Assembly (NCBI RefSeq): GCF_013214175.1 | Contig: NZ_JABSPA010000004.1 | Span: 1-64,000, forward strand | Direction: 5' to 3' | From: Colwellia sp. | Lineage (GTDB): Bacteria > Pseudomonadota > Gammaproteobacteria > Enterobacterales > Alteromonadaceae | Length of the DNA stretch: 64,000 nt | Part shown: positions 6,788 through 14,631 of the stretch, piece by piece | Layout: each line of letters starts with the position of its first letter | Numbering within the stretch: the stretch's first letter is position 1 | Made by a program: the position numbers and the translations under genes | The notes under the pieces: model-generated | Seen by the model: only the letters and a program-made list of their open reading frames with translations | Told to the model about the DNA's origin: nothing | The model's database searches: none

Positions 6788-7213
6788 ATGAGACTACTAC
6801 TAATATTATCGATGTTTGCATCATCAGTATTTGCATCAAAGTTTGACATAGACACTTATTCGACCTCGATTGAATTTGCACAGGTTACCCATGTTGTCGC
6901 TACTCAACGGGCTAGTGGTAATTGGTGTTTTGATACTTCAATTAGACACAATGACCAAGGCTGGGAACATTACGCCGATAGGTGGGAGGTTCTCGATTTA
7001 GCGGGTAATCAACTCGGATACCGAACACTTGGTCACCCTCACGATAATGAGCAACCATTTACTCGCAGTCGCTGTAAAATCGAAATACCAGCAGAAATAT
7101 CTAAGGTAGTCGTTAGAGCTAAATGTAACAAGCATGGTTTTGGCGGCAAACCCATAGTCGTTGATTTAACGGTTAGTAAGGCTGAAGGATATTTAGTTAG
7201 TCGGAAAAATTAA
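6788..7213 (+). CDS. Secreted protein, function unknown
   Basis: A 141-residue protein with a short signal peptide (LLLILSMFASSVFASKF, cleavage probably near residue 17). The mature part is predicted beta-rich, with three Cys (in NWCFDTS, SRCKIE and RAKCNKHG). ATG at 6788 follows GAGGATC. It lies between an attC arm relic and a decayed attC, so it is probably an old cassette gene at the end of the array. I recognise no family. Confidence 0.55.
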   Translation: MRLLLILSMFASSVFASKFDIDTYSTSIEFAQVTHVVATQRASGNWCFDTSIRHNDQGWEHYADRWEVLDLAGNQLGYRTLGHPHDNEQPFTRSRCKIEIPAEISKVVVRAKCNKHGFGGKPIVVDLTVSKAEGYLVSRKN

Positions 7214-7218
7214 AATTC

Positions 7219-7331
7219 ATCTAACAACGACTACAACAGCAACTTCAAACGTAAAATATACAGCGGGTTGTTTTACTCCGGTCTTGCACAATTTAGCTAG
7301 ACAGTAATTTCCCGCTTATTTTAGTACTAAC
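7219..7331 (+). repeat. Decayed attC relic
   Basis: CATCTAACAACGACTACAAC opens the stretch, followed by ACAGCGGGTTG, CACAATTTAGCTAGACAG and CCCGCTTATTTTAGTACTAAC. The order of blocks is that of the intact sites, but both arms and the right core are mutated (AGTACTAAC where GCGTTAG stands elsewhere). Probably the last recognisable trace of the array. Confidence 0.5.
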
Positions 7332-7345
7332 TGACAAAGAGTTTT

Positions 7346-7894
7346 ATGAGCATAATTTTAGTTTCAGATATTTTTGGTGTCACTCCTGCTTTTTTATCAA
7401 TAGCGAATAAACTAGGAGCCAGTACCATTGTTGACCCATACGAAGGTCAAGTTATGGGCTTTCAAAATGAAGCCGATGCCTACTCATATTTTATTAAAAA
7501 TGTTGGCCTTGATGACTACCTTGCTATTTTATCAAAGGTGGTAGAGTCACTTGAGCATCAAGTAACGCTAATAGGTTTTAGTATCGGTGCTTCAGCTATT
7601 TGGAGGTTGTCACAAAGTAATAGCAATAATACTGTTAAACAGGCTGTATGCTATTACGGCGCACAAATCAGAAACTTCACACTAATAGAACCACGCTTTA
7701 AGATAGACTTGGTTTTCCCGGCCAGTGAACCTCATTTTGATGTTACGGAGTTACAAAATAGCCTTGTTAGCAAAGATAATGTCAAAATTAAACAAGTTAA
7801 ATACTTACATGGCTTTATGAATTGCCATTCAAGTAATTTTAGTGAAAATGGCTATACAGAGCATATTGAACTTTTATCCTCCACTGTTTGGTAA
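7346..7894 (+). CDS. Alpha/beta hydrolase, dienelactone-hydrolase-like
   Basis: A 182-residue cytoplasmic hydrolase. The nucleophile elbow GFSIGASAIW (Ser near residue 79) follows a beta strand (QVTLIG), and CYYGAQI and a late His (KYLHGFMN) match the dienelactone hydrolase fold. Members with Ser at the elbow act on esters rather than being true dienelactone hydrolases, whose nucleophile is Cys. The acid residue is not obvious: PASEPHFD stands where GxxD is expected. No signal peptide, no operon partner; substrate unknown. Confidence 0.7.
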   Translation: MSIILVSDIFGVTPAFLSIANKLGASTIVDPYEGQVMGFQNEADAYSYFIKNVGLDDYLAILSKVVESLEHQVTLIGFSIGASAIWRLSQSNSNNTVKQAVCYYGAQIRNFTLIEPRFKIDLVFPASEPHFDVTELQNSLVSKDNVKIKQVKYLHGFMNCHSSNFSENGYTEHIELLSSTVW

Positions 7895-7985
7895 CAAGTC
7901 ACTAAAACTCACTTTATAGTTCCCTTTTCAGTTCCAAATAAACAGGGTGGTAGGGAGTAATTTAAATTTTTAGCTTAGGCGTAAT

Positions 7986-8447
7986 ATGATAAAAAAACTT
8001 GATAATTCAAATACAGACGTTGCCAATAAAATTTTCACCATTTTTCAAAACTCTTATAAAATTGAAGCTGAGCTTATCGGTGCTGTTGTTTTTCCGCCAC
8101 TTTTGCGAAGCGCTAAAGATATAGAAAATTCAACAACACTTTTTTATGGTTTTAGTGAGAATGATTGTCTCGCGGCAATTATAGAGATTGTTATAGAAGA
8201 TAAACACCTAGATATTAATAGTTTAACTGTTGACCCAAATTATTTTAAGAAAGGTATCGCAAGTAAATTAATAAGCTATGTGCTAGGCATAACTGATTTT
8301 TCAAAAGCCATTGTGGAAACTGCGGTGGTAAATATACCCGCAATAAATTTATACAAGAAACATGGCTTTGTTGAATTTAAAAAGTGGACGCCATCACATG
8401 GTATTGAAAAAATAGCCATGTCGGTTGAATATCCTCTGTGTAGTTGA
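7986..8447 (+). CDS. GNAT-family N-acetyltransferase
   Basis: A 153-residue acetyltransferase. The acetyl-CoA loop is visible in INSLTVDPNYFKKGIASKLI (around residues 78-97, motif A with KKGIAS), followed by the motif-B-like NLYKKHGFVEFKKW near residue 121. Start at ATG 7986. It stands alone between an unrelated hydrolase and a DinB protein. Substrate cannot be predicted: GNATs act on antibiotics, proteins, polyamines and more. Confidence 0.8.
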   Translation: MIKKLDNSNTDVANKIFTIFQNSYKIEAELIGAVVFPPLLRSAKDIENSTTLFYGFSENDCLAAIIEIVIEDKHLDINSLTVDPNYFKKGIASKLISYVLGITDFSKAIVETAVVNIPAINLYKKHGFVEFKKWTPSHGIEKIAMSVEYPLCS

Positions 8448-8712
8448 CCTCTAGATAATACTTACAGTCCAATACAAGGTTATTGCTTGTTAACAGGAGT
8501 CAGCTGCTAATCTAACTGTTGACTAACAAGGCTGTGCTTACAGCTAGAACTTGAGCCTCACATTACCCGAAACGGTTTAACAATCAGGTTGAAATATGGG
8601 TGATATTATCCACCCTAGTAGTTAAATAAAGGCAAAAATAGCGAGTGTTGTGTCCTACGACTTTCAGCAAGTGAGTTGCTGAATAATTGCTTATGTTACT
8701 AAGGAGTGTCAA

Positions 8713-9273
8713 TTGAGTTTAGTTAAAATTTTCAGCATGATGTCGTTGTATAACCAGCGCATGAACATTCAATTAATGGCGCATTGTCAGCGTTTATCCG
8801 CTGATATTCTCGTACAAGAAACCCATTCATTTTTTCCTAATATCATCAGCTATTGGAATCACATCCTTTTTGGTGATCTGATTTTAATAGGACGTTTAGC
8901 GGCTAATAAAATAGCCGAACTTTCATTGCAAGATTTATCTGCTTTCCCCTCCCCTAAATCACCCGACGATATTTATCAGAATAATTTGGCCGACATTGCT
9001 TTGTTAAGAGCGCGGCTTGATGAATTAATAGTGCGTTATTGTCAAAATTTAACCGAAGATGATTGTGACAAATATATTACCTATACCACCACTGAAGGTG
9101 ACTCGATAAGCAAAGCAGTAGCTGACGTAACACAACATCTCTTTAACCACCAAGCTCATCACCGAGGACAATTAACCTGCGTGTTAAGTCAGTTTGGTAT
9201 CGATTATGGTTGTATGGATTTGCCTGTGATTGTGTTTGAGGGTAGTCGCACAAAAAAGCCAGCATTAACTTAA
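8713..9273 (+). CDS. DinB-family metalloprotein
   Basis: A 186-residue four-helix-bundle protein of the DinB/YfiT superfamily. The metal-binding histidines are apparent: SYWNHILFGD near residue 47, and HLFNHQAHHRGQ near residues 139-150. Some relatives are thiol-dependent S-transferases; others are stress-induced proteins of unknown role. Start is TTG at 8713 with a strong AAGGAG (8701-8706) six bases upstream. The stop overlaps the hairpin of the terminator at 9256-9282. Confidence 0.8.
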   Translation: MSLVKIFSMMSLYNQRMNIQLMAHCQRLSADILVQETHSFFPNIISYWNHILFGDLILIGRLAANKIAELSLQDLSAFPSPKSPDDIYQNNLADIALLRARLDELIVRYCQNLTEDDCDKYITYTTTEGDSISKAVADVTQHLFNHQAHHRGQLTCVLSQFGIDYGCMDLPVIVFEGSRTKKPALT

Positions 9274-9282
9274 TGCTGGCTT
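9256..9282. terminator. Bidirectional rho-independent terminator between dinB-like and RRM genes
   Basis: A 13-bp perfect inverted repeat, AAGCCAGCATTAA and TTAATGCTGGCTT, with a run of A on its left, which is a T run for the minus strand. It serves the convergent genes on both sides; the T tract is better on the minus side. Confidence 0.75.
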
Positions 9283-9318
9283 GGGTTGTACTTTAGAATT
9301 GAGCTTGATATTTGAGCT

Positions 9319-9558
9319 CTAGCTTTGAGCGATTTTAACTCTAATTTTATTATTGGCAACTCTGCTTTCATGTAAAGCAGACAGTGCCGCTGCTGCTTCC
9401 TTTTCATTAGGCATTTCTACAAAGGCAAAGCCTTTTGATTTAGCTGTTGCTTGATCTAAAACTAAGTTACATTCATTAACTGAGCCATGTTCAGAAAATA
9501 AAATACGGATTTCTTGTTCAGTGGTTGAACGGGAAAGGTTACGAACTAAAAGTTTCAT
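9319..9558 (-). CDS. RRM-type RNA-binding protein
   Basis: A 79-residue single RNA-recognition-motif protein. RNP2 is LLVRNLS at residues 3-9 and RNP1 is KGFAFVEM near 42, which provide the two aromatic stacking residues. Bacterial one-RRM proteins of this size bind single-stranded RNA and are often cold-induced, acting as RNA chaperones; that role is inferred. The frame is open upstream to 9591, but the ATG at 9558 puts RNP2 at the usual position. Transcribed alone, ending at the terminator at 9256-9282. Confidence 0.85.
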   Translation of the reverse strand: MKLLVRNLSRSTTEQEIRILFSEHGSVNECNLVLDQATAKSKGFAFVEMPNEKEAAAALSALHESRVANNKIRVKIAQS

Positions 9559-9655
9559 AATGCGCCATGTGGTATGTGATTTCGATCTCAATTATCTCAT
9601 AGTTTACCGCAGACTAAGTAACTTTATTTATCCGCCAGCTTAATAGGAGAATACA

Positions 9656-10240
9656 TTGGACAACGAATGGGATGCATATGCAGAAAATTGGGATATTGAT
9701 CCCGCTGTAGATAAGTATGCTTCATTAGCATTTTCTCAACTAAATAAATCAGTAAACCTTGACGGTTTATCTGTACTTGATTTTGGTTGCGGCACTGGTG
9801 CATTAACCCAGTTGCTGAGCGCTAAGGTCAAAAATATAGTCGCTATAGACCCTTCATCAGAAATGATTAAATATCTTGATAAAAAATCACTAAACAATGT
9901 TACTACTATTGCTAATTTTCTAACTGAGGCACTGATCAAACAAGATGAAAAATTTGACGATAAATTTGACCTTATAATAGCCTCTTCAGTGTGTGCCTTT
10001 TTACCCGCATATGAAGAAACAGTAATTTTACTAAAGTCACTGTTAAAAGAACAAGGTAAATTAATTCAATGGGATTGGCTAGCACAAGATGAATCTGCTG
10101 CTATGGGCTTAACTAAAACAAGAGTAAAACAGGCTTTTGAGTCAGCACAGTTTAAAGATGTTGTAATAACCACCTCATTCATTATGGATAGCCCCAAAGG
10201 AAGCCAAGCCGTGCTTATGGCTTTCGGTAGTAATGGCTAA
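9656..10240 (+). CDS. Class I SAM-dependent methyltransferase
   Basis: A 194-residue Rossmann methyltransferase. Motif I is VLDFGCGTGALT (about residues 40-51), the acidic ribose-binding residue is in NIVAIDPSSEM, and motif IV is in FDLIIASSVCAFL. Start is TTG at 9656 with AGGAG at 9645-9649. The C-terminal part is short and has no substrate-specific domain that I recognise. It precedes the DHFR-like gene by about 50 bases. Substrate unknown. Confidence 0.8.
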   Translation: MDNEWDAYAENWDIDPAVDKYASLAFSQLNKSVNLDGLSVLDFGCGTGALTQLLSAKVKNIVAIDPSSEMIKYLDKKSLNNVTTIANFLTEALIKQDEKFDDKFDLIIASSVCAFLPAYEETVILLKSLLKEQGKLIQWDWLAQDESAAMGLTKTRVKQAFESAQFKDVVITTSFIMDSPKGSQAVLMAFGSNG

Positions 10241-10291
10241 AATTGAATTCAAGCGTATACCTTTAATGATTAACCAAGAGAAATAAAACTT

Positions 10292-10855
10292 ATGAAATGT
10301 TCAGTATATATAGCAACAAGCGCTGATGGTTTTATAGCTACCCCAGATGGTGGCGTTGATTGGTTACATACTGCCGGAAAAAAAGATGCTGATATGAGTG
10401 ATAATCCTGACATGGGTTTTTCTCAGTATATTAACTCTGTAGATTGCATGATTATGGGCCGTAAGTGTATGCAGGTTATTTCTAGCTTTGATCTTTCAGC
10501 TGAGCAATGGCCCTATGGTGATATTAAAATTTATGTTTTGAGTAATACATTGACTGAGCCGCCGACAAACTTAGCAGGTAAAGTTGAAATGTACGCCGGT
10601 GATATTGAAACCTTAGTAAATAAGCTATCAGAGCAAGGGCTAAAACATGCCTACATTGATGGCGGCGCAACTATCACCTCATTTATTATCTTAAAGCTTA
10701 TTAATGAAATGACCATTACCCGAGCGCCAATACTGCTTGGCGATGGCATACCTTTATTTGGAAAGTTGAACCAGGGTGTTATGCTAGAAAACGCTGATTC
10801 CGTTACCTTCCCTAATGACTTTATTCAAGTGAAGTACCAAGTTAATTACGCTTAA
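10292..10855 (+). CDS. DHFR/RibD-C-like reductase
   Basis: A 187-residue protein of the RibD C-terminal (dihydrofolate reductase-like) family. It starts with CSVYIATSADGFIA, continues with GVDWLHT and MIMGRKCMQVI (the NADPH-binding part), then YIDGGATITSFI and ITRAPILLGDG near the end. These are typical of the stand-alone YyaP/YwjB-type reductases, whose substrates are mostly unknown. Cytoplasmic. Lies just after the methyltransferase; a joint role is not evident. Confidence 0.8.
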   Translation: MKCSVYIATSADGFIATPDGGVDWLHTAGKKDADMSDNPDMGFSQYINSVDCMIMGRKCMQVISSFDLSAEQWPYGDIKIYVLSNTLTEPPTNLAGKVEMYAGDIETLVNKLSEQGLKHAYIDGGATITSFIILKLINEMTITRAPILLGDGIPLFGKLNQGVMLENADSVTFPNDFIQVKYQVNYA

Positions 10856-10943
10856 TGCTAGCGTAAATAGCTCAGTTCTTACCTATAAGCCATTTACCTG
10901 TAAACCATCTATCAATAAGCAACCTACCTATGAAGCAAGTTAT

Positions 10944-11366
10944 ATGAACCACATTTTAAAGACACTTATTCCCCTTGGTGCAGTCGCTTTCTTCTGCTTT
11001 ATTCTTTGGGTTATCTATTTAGCAAATACCGGACAAAACAGCGTATTTTTCCAATTCGTCGCCAGTATTCCTTACGGCGATAAATTAGGCCACTTTTGTT
11101 TATTTGGCCTATTAACACTAGCGACAAATCTAGCCTTTAGGTTTAAAGCATTCCAGTTTTATTCTATAAAATTATTTTTGGGTACAATATTGGTATCTAG
11201 TTTTGTCATTATTGAAGAGTTCAGTCAGTACTTTATTCCCAACAGAAGCTTTGATTTAATTGATTTGTCAGCGGACTTTGTTGGCATAGTATTTTTTACT
11301 TTTGTGACTAGTTATTTAAATAAAATGACCTTGAGATCGAAAAAAGCCCTAAGTAATGACATTTAA
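10944..11366 (+). CDS. VanZ-like membrane protein
   Basis: A 140-residue inner-membrane protein with four hydrophobic segments. The VanZ-family signature is spread over DKLGHFCLFGLL (residues 51-62), EEFSQYF (near 92) and DLIDLSADFVG (near 106). VanZ proteins give low-level teicoplanin resistance in enterococci, but the Gram-negative relatives have no established role. Single gene, ATG start at 10944. Confidence 0.8.
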   Translation: MNHILKTLIPLGAVAFFCFILWVIYLANTGQNSVFFQFVASIPYGDKLGHFCLFGLLTLATNLAFRFKAFQFYSIKLFLGTILVSSFVIIEEFSQYFIPNRSFDLIDLSADFVGIVFFTFVTSYLNKMTLRSKKALSNDI

Positions 11367-11419
11367 CAACGTCCGTAATTAACAACCTTTACTAACAGCG
11401 ATAACTAACGGAGAAAAAC

Positions 11420-11770
11420 ATGCCTCATTGTATAATTGAGCATTCATCATCTATAGATAGTAAGACTTTAATTCCGCTTGTTTTTAACGCTAGTATGGAG
11501 TCATCACTCTTTGAAAAAGATGGCAGTGACATAAAAGTACGAGTATTACCTTTCAGTCATTATCAAACAGGTATTATTCAAAGTGCGGCTTCGCCAGCAG
11601 GTTTTATTCACGTGACGATGAGAATACTTTCCGGCCGCAATACGGAGAAAAAGCTTATGCTGTCAAAATTAGTACTCAAAAGTCTAGCAACACTCGCTTT
11701 AAAAAGCTGTTCAACCTCGGTTGAAGTAGTTGATATAGATAGGGCTAGTTATTCGAAAGTAGTTTCTTAA
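11420..11770 (+). CDS. 5-carboxymethyl-2-hydroxymuconate isomerase family protein
   Basis: A 116-residue tautomerase-superfamily protein. It begins MPHCIIEHSS, leaving Pro at position 1 after Met removal, the catalytic base of the superfamily. It also has FIHVTMRILSGRN with the conserved Arg (near residue 73). In homoprotocatechuate degradation the enzyme isomerises CHM. No other gene of that pathway is in the window, so the physiological substrate may differ. ATG at 11420 follows GGAGAAAA. Confidence 0.8.
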   Translation: MPHCIIEHSSSIDSKTLIPLVFNASMESSLFEKDGSDIKVRVLPFSHYQTGIIQSAASPAGFIHVTMRILSGRNTEKKLMLSKLVLKSLATLALKSCSTSVEVVDIDRASYSKVVS

Positions 11771-11847
11771 GTTATACCTTAAATAGAAACTGTTAAGTTA
11801 GCTTTTAAATATAAGCTATTAAATTAAACCACTTAAATTGAATATAT

Positions 11848-11898
11848 AAAAAAGCCAGTTAGTTACTACCTCTAAGGAAGTAAGCTAACTGGCTTTAT
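11848..11898. terminator. Terminator closing the pfa operon (and the CHMI gene)
   Basis: AAAGCCAGTTAG at 11851 pairs with CTAACTGGCTTT ending at 11896; an inner TTACT/AGTAA pairing extends the stem. It is followed by ATTTTT on the plus side and by TTTTTT on the minus side, so it can stop both convergent transcripts. Confidence 0.7.
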
Positions 11899-11937
11899 TT
11901 TTCAGTCACTGAGTTAATAATACTTATGGCAAAGTGA

Positions 11938-12324
11938 TTATTTTGCGATCACACTAACAAAGTGGCCGTAATAGAGTTTTTTACCTACTAAGCGTTCTAT
12001 TTCAGCTGAGCTTGGATAAGTTGACCACTTACTCTTACTTGCCTGTACAGCTTCAGTATTTGCCCAAGTTAACTGCCAACAAACCTCAGTAAGCTCAGGG
12101 GTGTTTTCTGCACTACTTTCTTCGAGTATATCTTCTGCTTCTGCTTCACCTTCAGCTATTTCTGTCGACAGATCGACTTCCGTTAATATCTGATGAGCAA
12201 GAATGTTCTTTTGCTCTGCATTAATTTCAGAAAATAATGTTTCACTGACTTCAAGCACACGCGCAAGGTCGCTTTTAGCAACCTCAAACACGGCAATTTC
12301 AATACAGGTTGGCATATTAATCAT
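11938..12324 (-). CDS. Uncharacterised protein translationally coupled to pfaD
   Basis: A 128-residue soluble protein with no confident family. The two ends (CIEIAVFEV near residue 7, WSTYPSSAEIERLVG and YYGHFVSVI near the end) look like the ferredoxin-like fold of antibiotic-biosynthesis-monooxygenase/EthD-type dimeric barrels. They are separated by an acidic insert rich in Glu, Ala and Ser (residues about 53-75). Its ATG at 12324 overlaps the end of pfaD by eight bases, so it is the last gene of the pfa operon and should be made with PfaD. It is not one of the named pfa genes. A role in product release or turnover is speculation. Confidence 0.6.
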   Translation of the reverse strand: MINMPTCIEIAVFEVAKSDLARVLEVSETLFSEINAEQKNILAHQILTEVDLSTEIAEGEAEAEDILEESSAENTPELTEVCWQLTWANTEAVQASKSKWSTYPSSAEIERLVGKKLYYGHFVSVIAK

Positions 12325-13927
12325 CAGTACGATAACTGGCCAAGTCAGTAGTTAACGTTACACCTTGTAACTTTAACTGGTTTACCCTTTGCAAGTAGGC
12401 CGCACCTTTTAACATATGTAGAGCGACATCTACTGCACCACGACGAGTATAATCTTCCAAATAAGTACCTTTTACCCAGCTATTAAAGGCGCCTAAACTT
12501 GGACCAGCCCAAATTTGATAATCCATTTCACGGCCTTTTTCGCCGGTATTAGACCAACGAGAGCTTAAACCTAAATACCAACGGAAAATCAAGGCCATTT
12601 TACGTTTAGGACTAGATTGTGCACGCGCTAACATATCTGGATCACGCTCTTGGAAAAATGATTCCGTGCCAGCCCAAACTTCATCTAAGTTTGACCGGAA
12701 AATTTGCTTCTCAATTTTTAAACGCTCTGCTGCAGGAATATCTTCAATCGAGTCATAATTTACATATAACTCGTATAACTTTTTCGCGCGCATGGCGAAC
12801 ATTGAGCCACGTTTAACCACTTGTAATTTAACGCCCATTTCAAACATATCAGCCGCAGGCGCCATAGTAACGTCGGCCATTTCTACTTTTGATAAAAGTT
12901 CACGAGTATATGCTGACGCGCCAGCTTCAACACAAGCTTGGTTTACTGAGCCAAGCACTATGTAGGCTGAACCCATGTTAAAGGCCGCTAATGCGGCTTC
13001 AGGCGTTCCGATACCACCACCGGCCCCAACACGTAATGCCGGTGAGAAGTTATATTGTGCTTGCACTTCATCACGCAAGGCAATAATGGTTGGTAATAGC
13101 GTTAAGAATGGACGGTTATCAGTATGGCCACCTGAGTCTGCCTCAGCGGTAATATCATCTGCCATAGGAACAAGTTTTGAAAGATCCGCTTGCTCTTGAG
13201 TAACTTTGCCTTGAGCCAATAATTTATCAATTAACTTTTGTGGTGCCGGCTCCATAAAGCGGCGCCCTACTTCAGTACGTGAAACTTTAGCAATAACCTT
13301 GTTGCCAATATGAACACTACCATCAGCATTTTTACTTAAACCCGCAAGACGATACCAAACAATATGCTCGGTCAAACCCAAATATGCTGAAGCTTCAACG
13401 GTTTTAACACCCAGTTTTAAAAAGCGCTCAACCGCGCCACGCTCTAATGCTTCTTCTGCCGGAGCATGAATAAGGTTTACTGCGTAAGGGCCATTAGGAA
13501 GCTCGGCTTGAATACGGCGAATAGCATCTTCAACTGCATCAGGTACTAAACCTGCTGCGCCAAATGAACATAAAAATCCGGCTTTACCTAAGGCTACCAC
13601 TAGCTCAACAGAGGCAATACCATTAGCCATAGCGCCACCATGGTAGGCGTATTTAACACCATGTTGTTTTTTATAAGCATCATCGCCTAAATCTTCAGGG
13701 TTTAGCTTTTGGGCAAAAGCCAAAACATCCGTTGCGCCTGACGTTGATGTTGCATTTGCCACACCAAAATCATTACCGTTACCAGTGCTAGATTTTGCTA
13801 CATATACTGGCTTTGATAAATCCAATAATGCTGACTTAATCTGCGTATTGTTACTGCTAACGTCATTCGCGTTAACTTTCCATGCCCAATCGATGGCATT
13901 AGTATTATTAAACTCTAGGTTTGACAT
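12317..13927 (-). CDS. pfaD: PfaD, enoyl reductase of the PUFA synthase
   Basis: A 536-residue flavin enoyl reductase of the nitronate-monooxygenase-like TIM barrel family. It reduces the trans-2-enoyl thioester in those extension cycles where the double bond is not kept. Visible landmarks are GKAGFLCSFGAAGLVP near residue 110, GPYAVNLIHAP near 146, the glycine-rich RVGAGGGIGTPEAALAAF near 300 and IVLGSVNQAC, which form the FMN phosphate site. A good ribosome binding site (AGGAAAG) precedes the ATG at 13927. It is separated from pfaC by about 700 bases holding palindromic repeats and a broken GIY-YIG gene, so it may need its own promoter or read-through. Works in the cytosol with PfaABC. Confidence 0.95.
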   Translation of the reverse strand: MSNLEFNNTNAIDWAWKVNANDVSSNNTQIKSALLDLSKPVYVAKSSTGNGNDFGVANATSTSGATDVLAFAQKLNPEDLGDDAYKKQHGVKYAYHGGAMANGIASVELVVALGKAGFLCSFGAAGLVPDAVEDAIRRIQAELPNGPYAVNLIHAPAEEALERGAVERFLKLGVKTVEASAYLGLTEHIVWYRLAGLSKNADGSVHIGNKVIAKVSRTEVGRRFMEPAPQKLIDKLLAQGKVTQEQADLSKLVPMADDITAEADSGGHTDNRPFLTLLPTIIALRDEVQAQYNFSPALRVGAGGGIGTPEAALAAFNMGSAYIVLGSVNQACVEAGASAYTRELLSKVEMADVTMAPAADMFEMGVKLQVVKRGSMFAMRAKKLYELYVNYDSIEDIPAAERLKIEKQIFRSNLDEVWAGTESFFQERDPDMLARAQSSPKRKMALIFRWYLGLSSRWSNTGEKGREMDYQIWAGPSLGAFNSWVKGTYLEDYTRRGAVDVALHMLKGAAYLQRVNQLKLQGVTLTTDLASYRTDD

Positions 13928-13979
13928 GTTCTTTCCTAATTCTGTTTATTTAGTATTACTCTTACATTGGTACATAGTG

Positions 13980-14014
13980 CTGGATCCTCGATTAAGTAAA
14001 CTCGAGGATGACGG
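13980..14014 (+). repeat. Palindromic repeat, copy F1
   Basis: CTGGATCCTCGATTAAGT...ACTCGAGGATGACGG; ATCCTCGA (13984-13991) and TCGAGGAT (14002-14009) form the stem. It differs from the copy at 14447-14481 by one base. Confidence 0.75.
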
Positions 14015-14080
14015 TTGTGAGGTAAGTTGATTAAACTTGGCAAGAGACTGCTTCCTATCACTTTACACCACTCATTTATC

Positions 14081-14111
14081 GTCATACTCGAAATGTCTGA
14101 TCTAGTATCCA
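14081..14111 (-). repeat. Diverged palindromic repeat, copy R1
   Basis: GTCATACTCGAAATGTCTGA...TAGTATCC resembles the F repeat in inverted orientation, with GTCAT as the complement of ATGAC. It is shared almost unchanged with 14528-14551. Confidence 0.55.
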
Positions 14112-14115
14112 TTTT

Positions 14116-14405
14116 CTAACTATGTATGTCATCGTATAGATCTTTCCAGCTAGGGTTTGTCTTTTCTATTAAGCTAATTTTCCAAGCCCTACCCCAAGTT
14201 TTCAATTTTTATCACGAGCTAAAGCGGCATACATATCATCAAATTGTTCAAAGTAAACTAATATATGAACTTGATAATCTTCTGTAAAACCACTGACAAC
14301 TTTATTTTTGTGTTGCCAAATACGTTTAACTAAATCACTGGTAACACCTATGTATAAAGTGCCATTCCTTTTACTTGCGAGTATATATACCGCAGGATTT
14401 TTCAT
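14116..14405 (-). pseudogene. Frameshifted GIY-YIG nuclease gene
   Basis: The frame from ATG 14405 encodes the start of a small UPF0213-type GIY-YIG nuclease: VYILASKRNGTLYIGVTSDL holds the GIY-YIG motif and RIWQHK the conserved Arg region. It stops at codon 68. One base further in phase, the rest of the family sequence continues: KTWGRAWKI, IEKTNPSW, KDLYDDI, ending at the TAG at 14116-14118. A one-base loss in the A-rich stretch near 14205-14212 explains this. The conserved Glu should lie in the missing join. The gene sits between palindromic repeats inside the pfa operon, as in repeat-associated GIY-YIG insertions. A sequencing error at the homopolymer cannot be excluded. Confidence 0.75.
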
Positions 14406-14446
14406 ATTATCTTCCTTGATAACTGATCCTTATGTCATTAGTGACA

Positions 14447-14481
14447 CTGGATCCTCGATTAAGTGAACTCGAGGATGACGG
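14447..14481 (+). repeat. Palindromic repeat, copy F2
   Basis: Same as the unit at 13980-14014 except for one base in the loop (AAGTGAACT versus AAGTAAACT). Stem ATCCTCGA (14451-14458) with TCGAGGAT (14469-14476). Lies about 40 bases upstream of the GIY-YIG start. Confidence 0.75.
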
Positions 14482-14527
14482 CTGAGAGGCCAGAACCTAC
14501 TATTAAATAAACTCTCATCCTACTTTT

Positions 14528-14551
14528 GTCATACTCGAAGTGTCTGATCGA
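14528..14551 (-). repeat. Diverged palindromic repeat, copy R2
   Basis: GTCATACTCGAAGTGTCTGATC, one mismatch to copy R1. As on the other side of the GIY-YIG gene, it follows the F repeat by about 50-70 bases, so the F-R pair occurs on both flanks. Confidence 0.55.
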
Positions 14552-14631
14552 ACGTGGCATGGATGCCGCTTATTAGACAATGCATGGAGCACATTGTCCT
14601 GTATCCAGCTCTATTAACTATTTTCTAGTTA

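Noticed and set aside
8519..8570. Another attC relic (GACTAACAAGGC...)
   Set aside because: Only the first dozen bases resemble a site; no second arm found.
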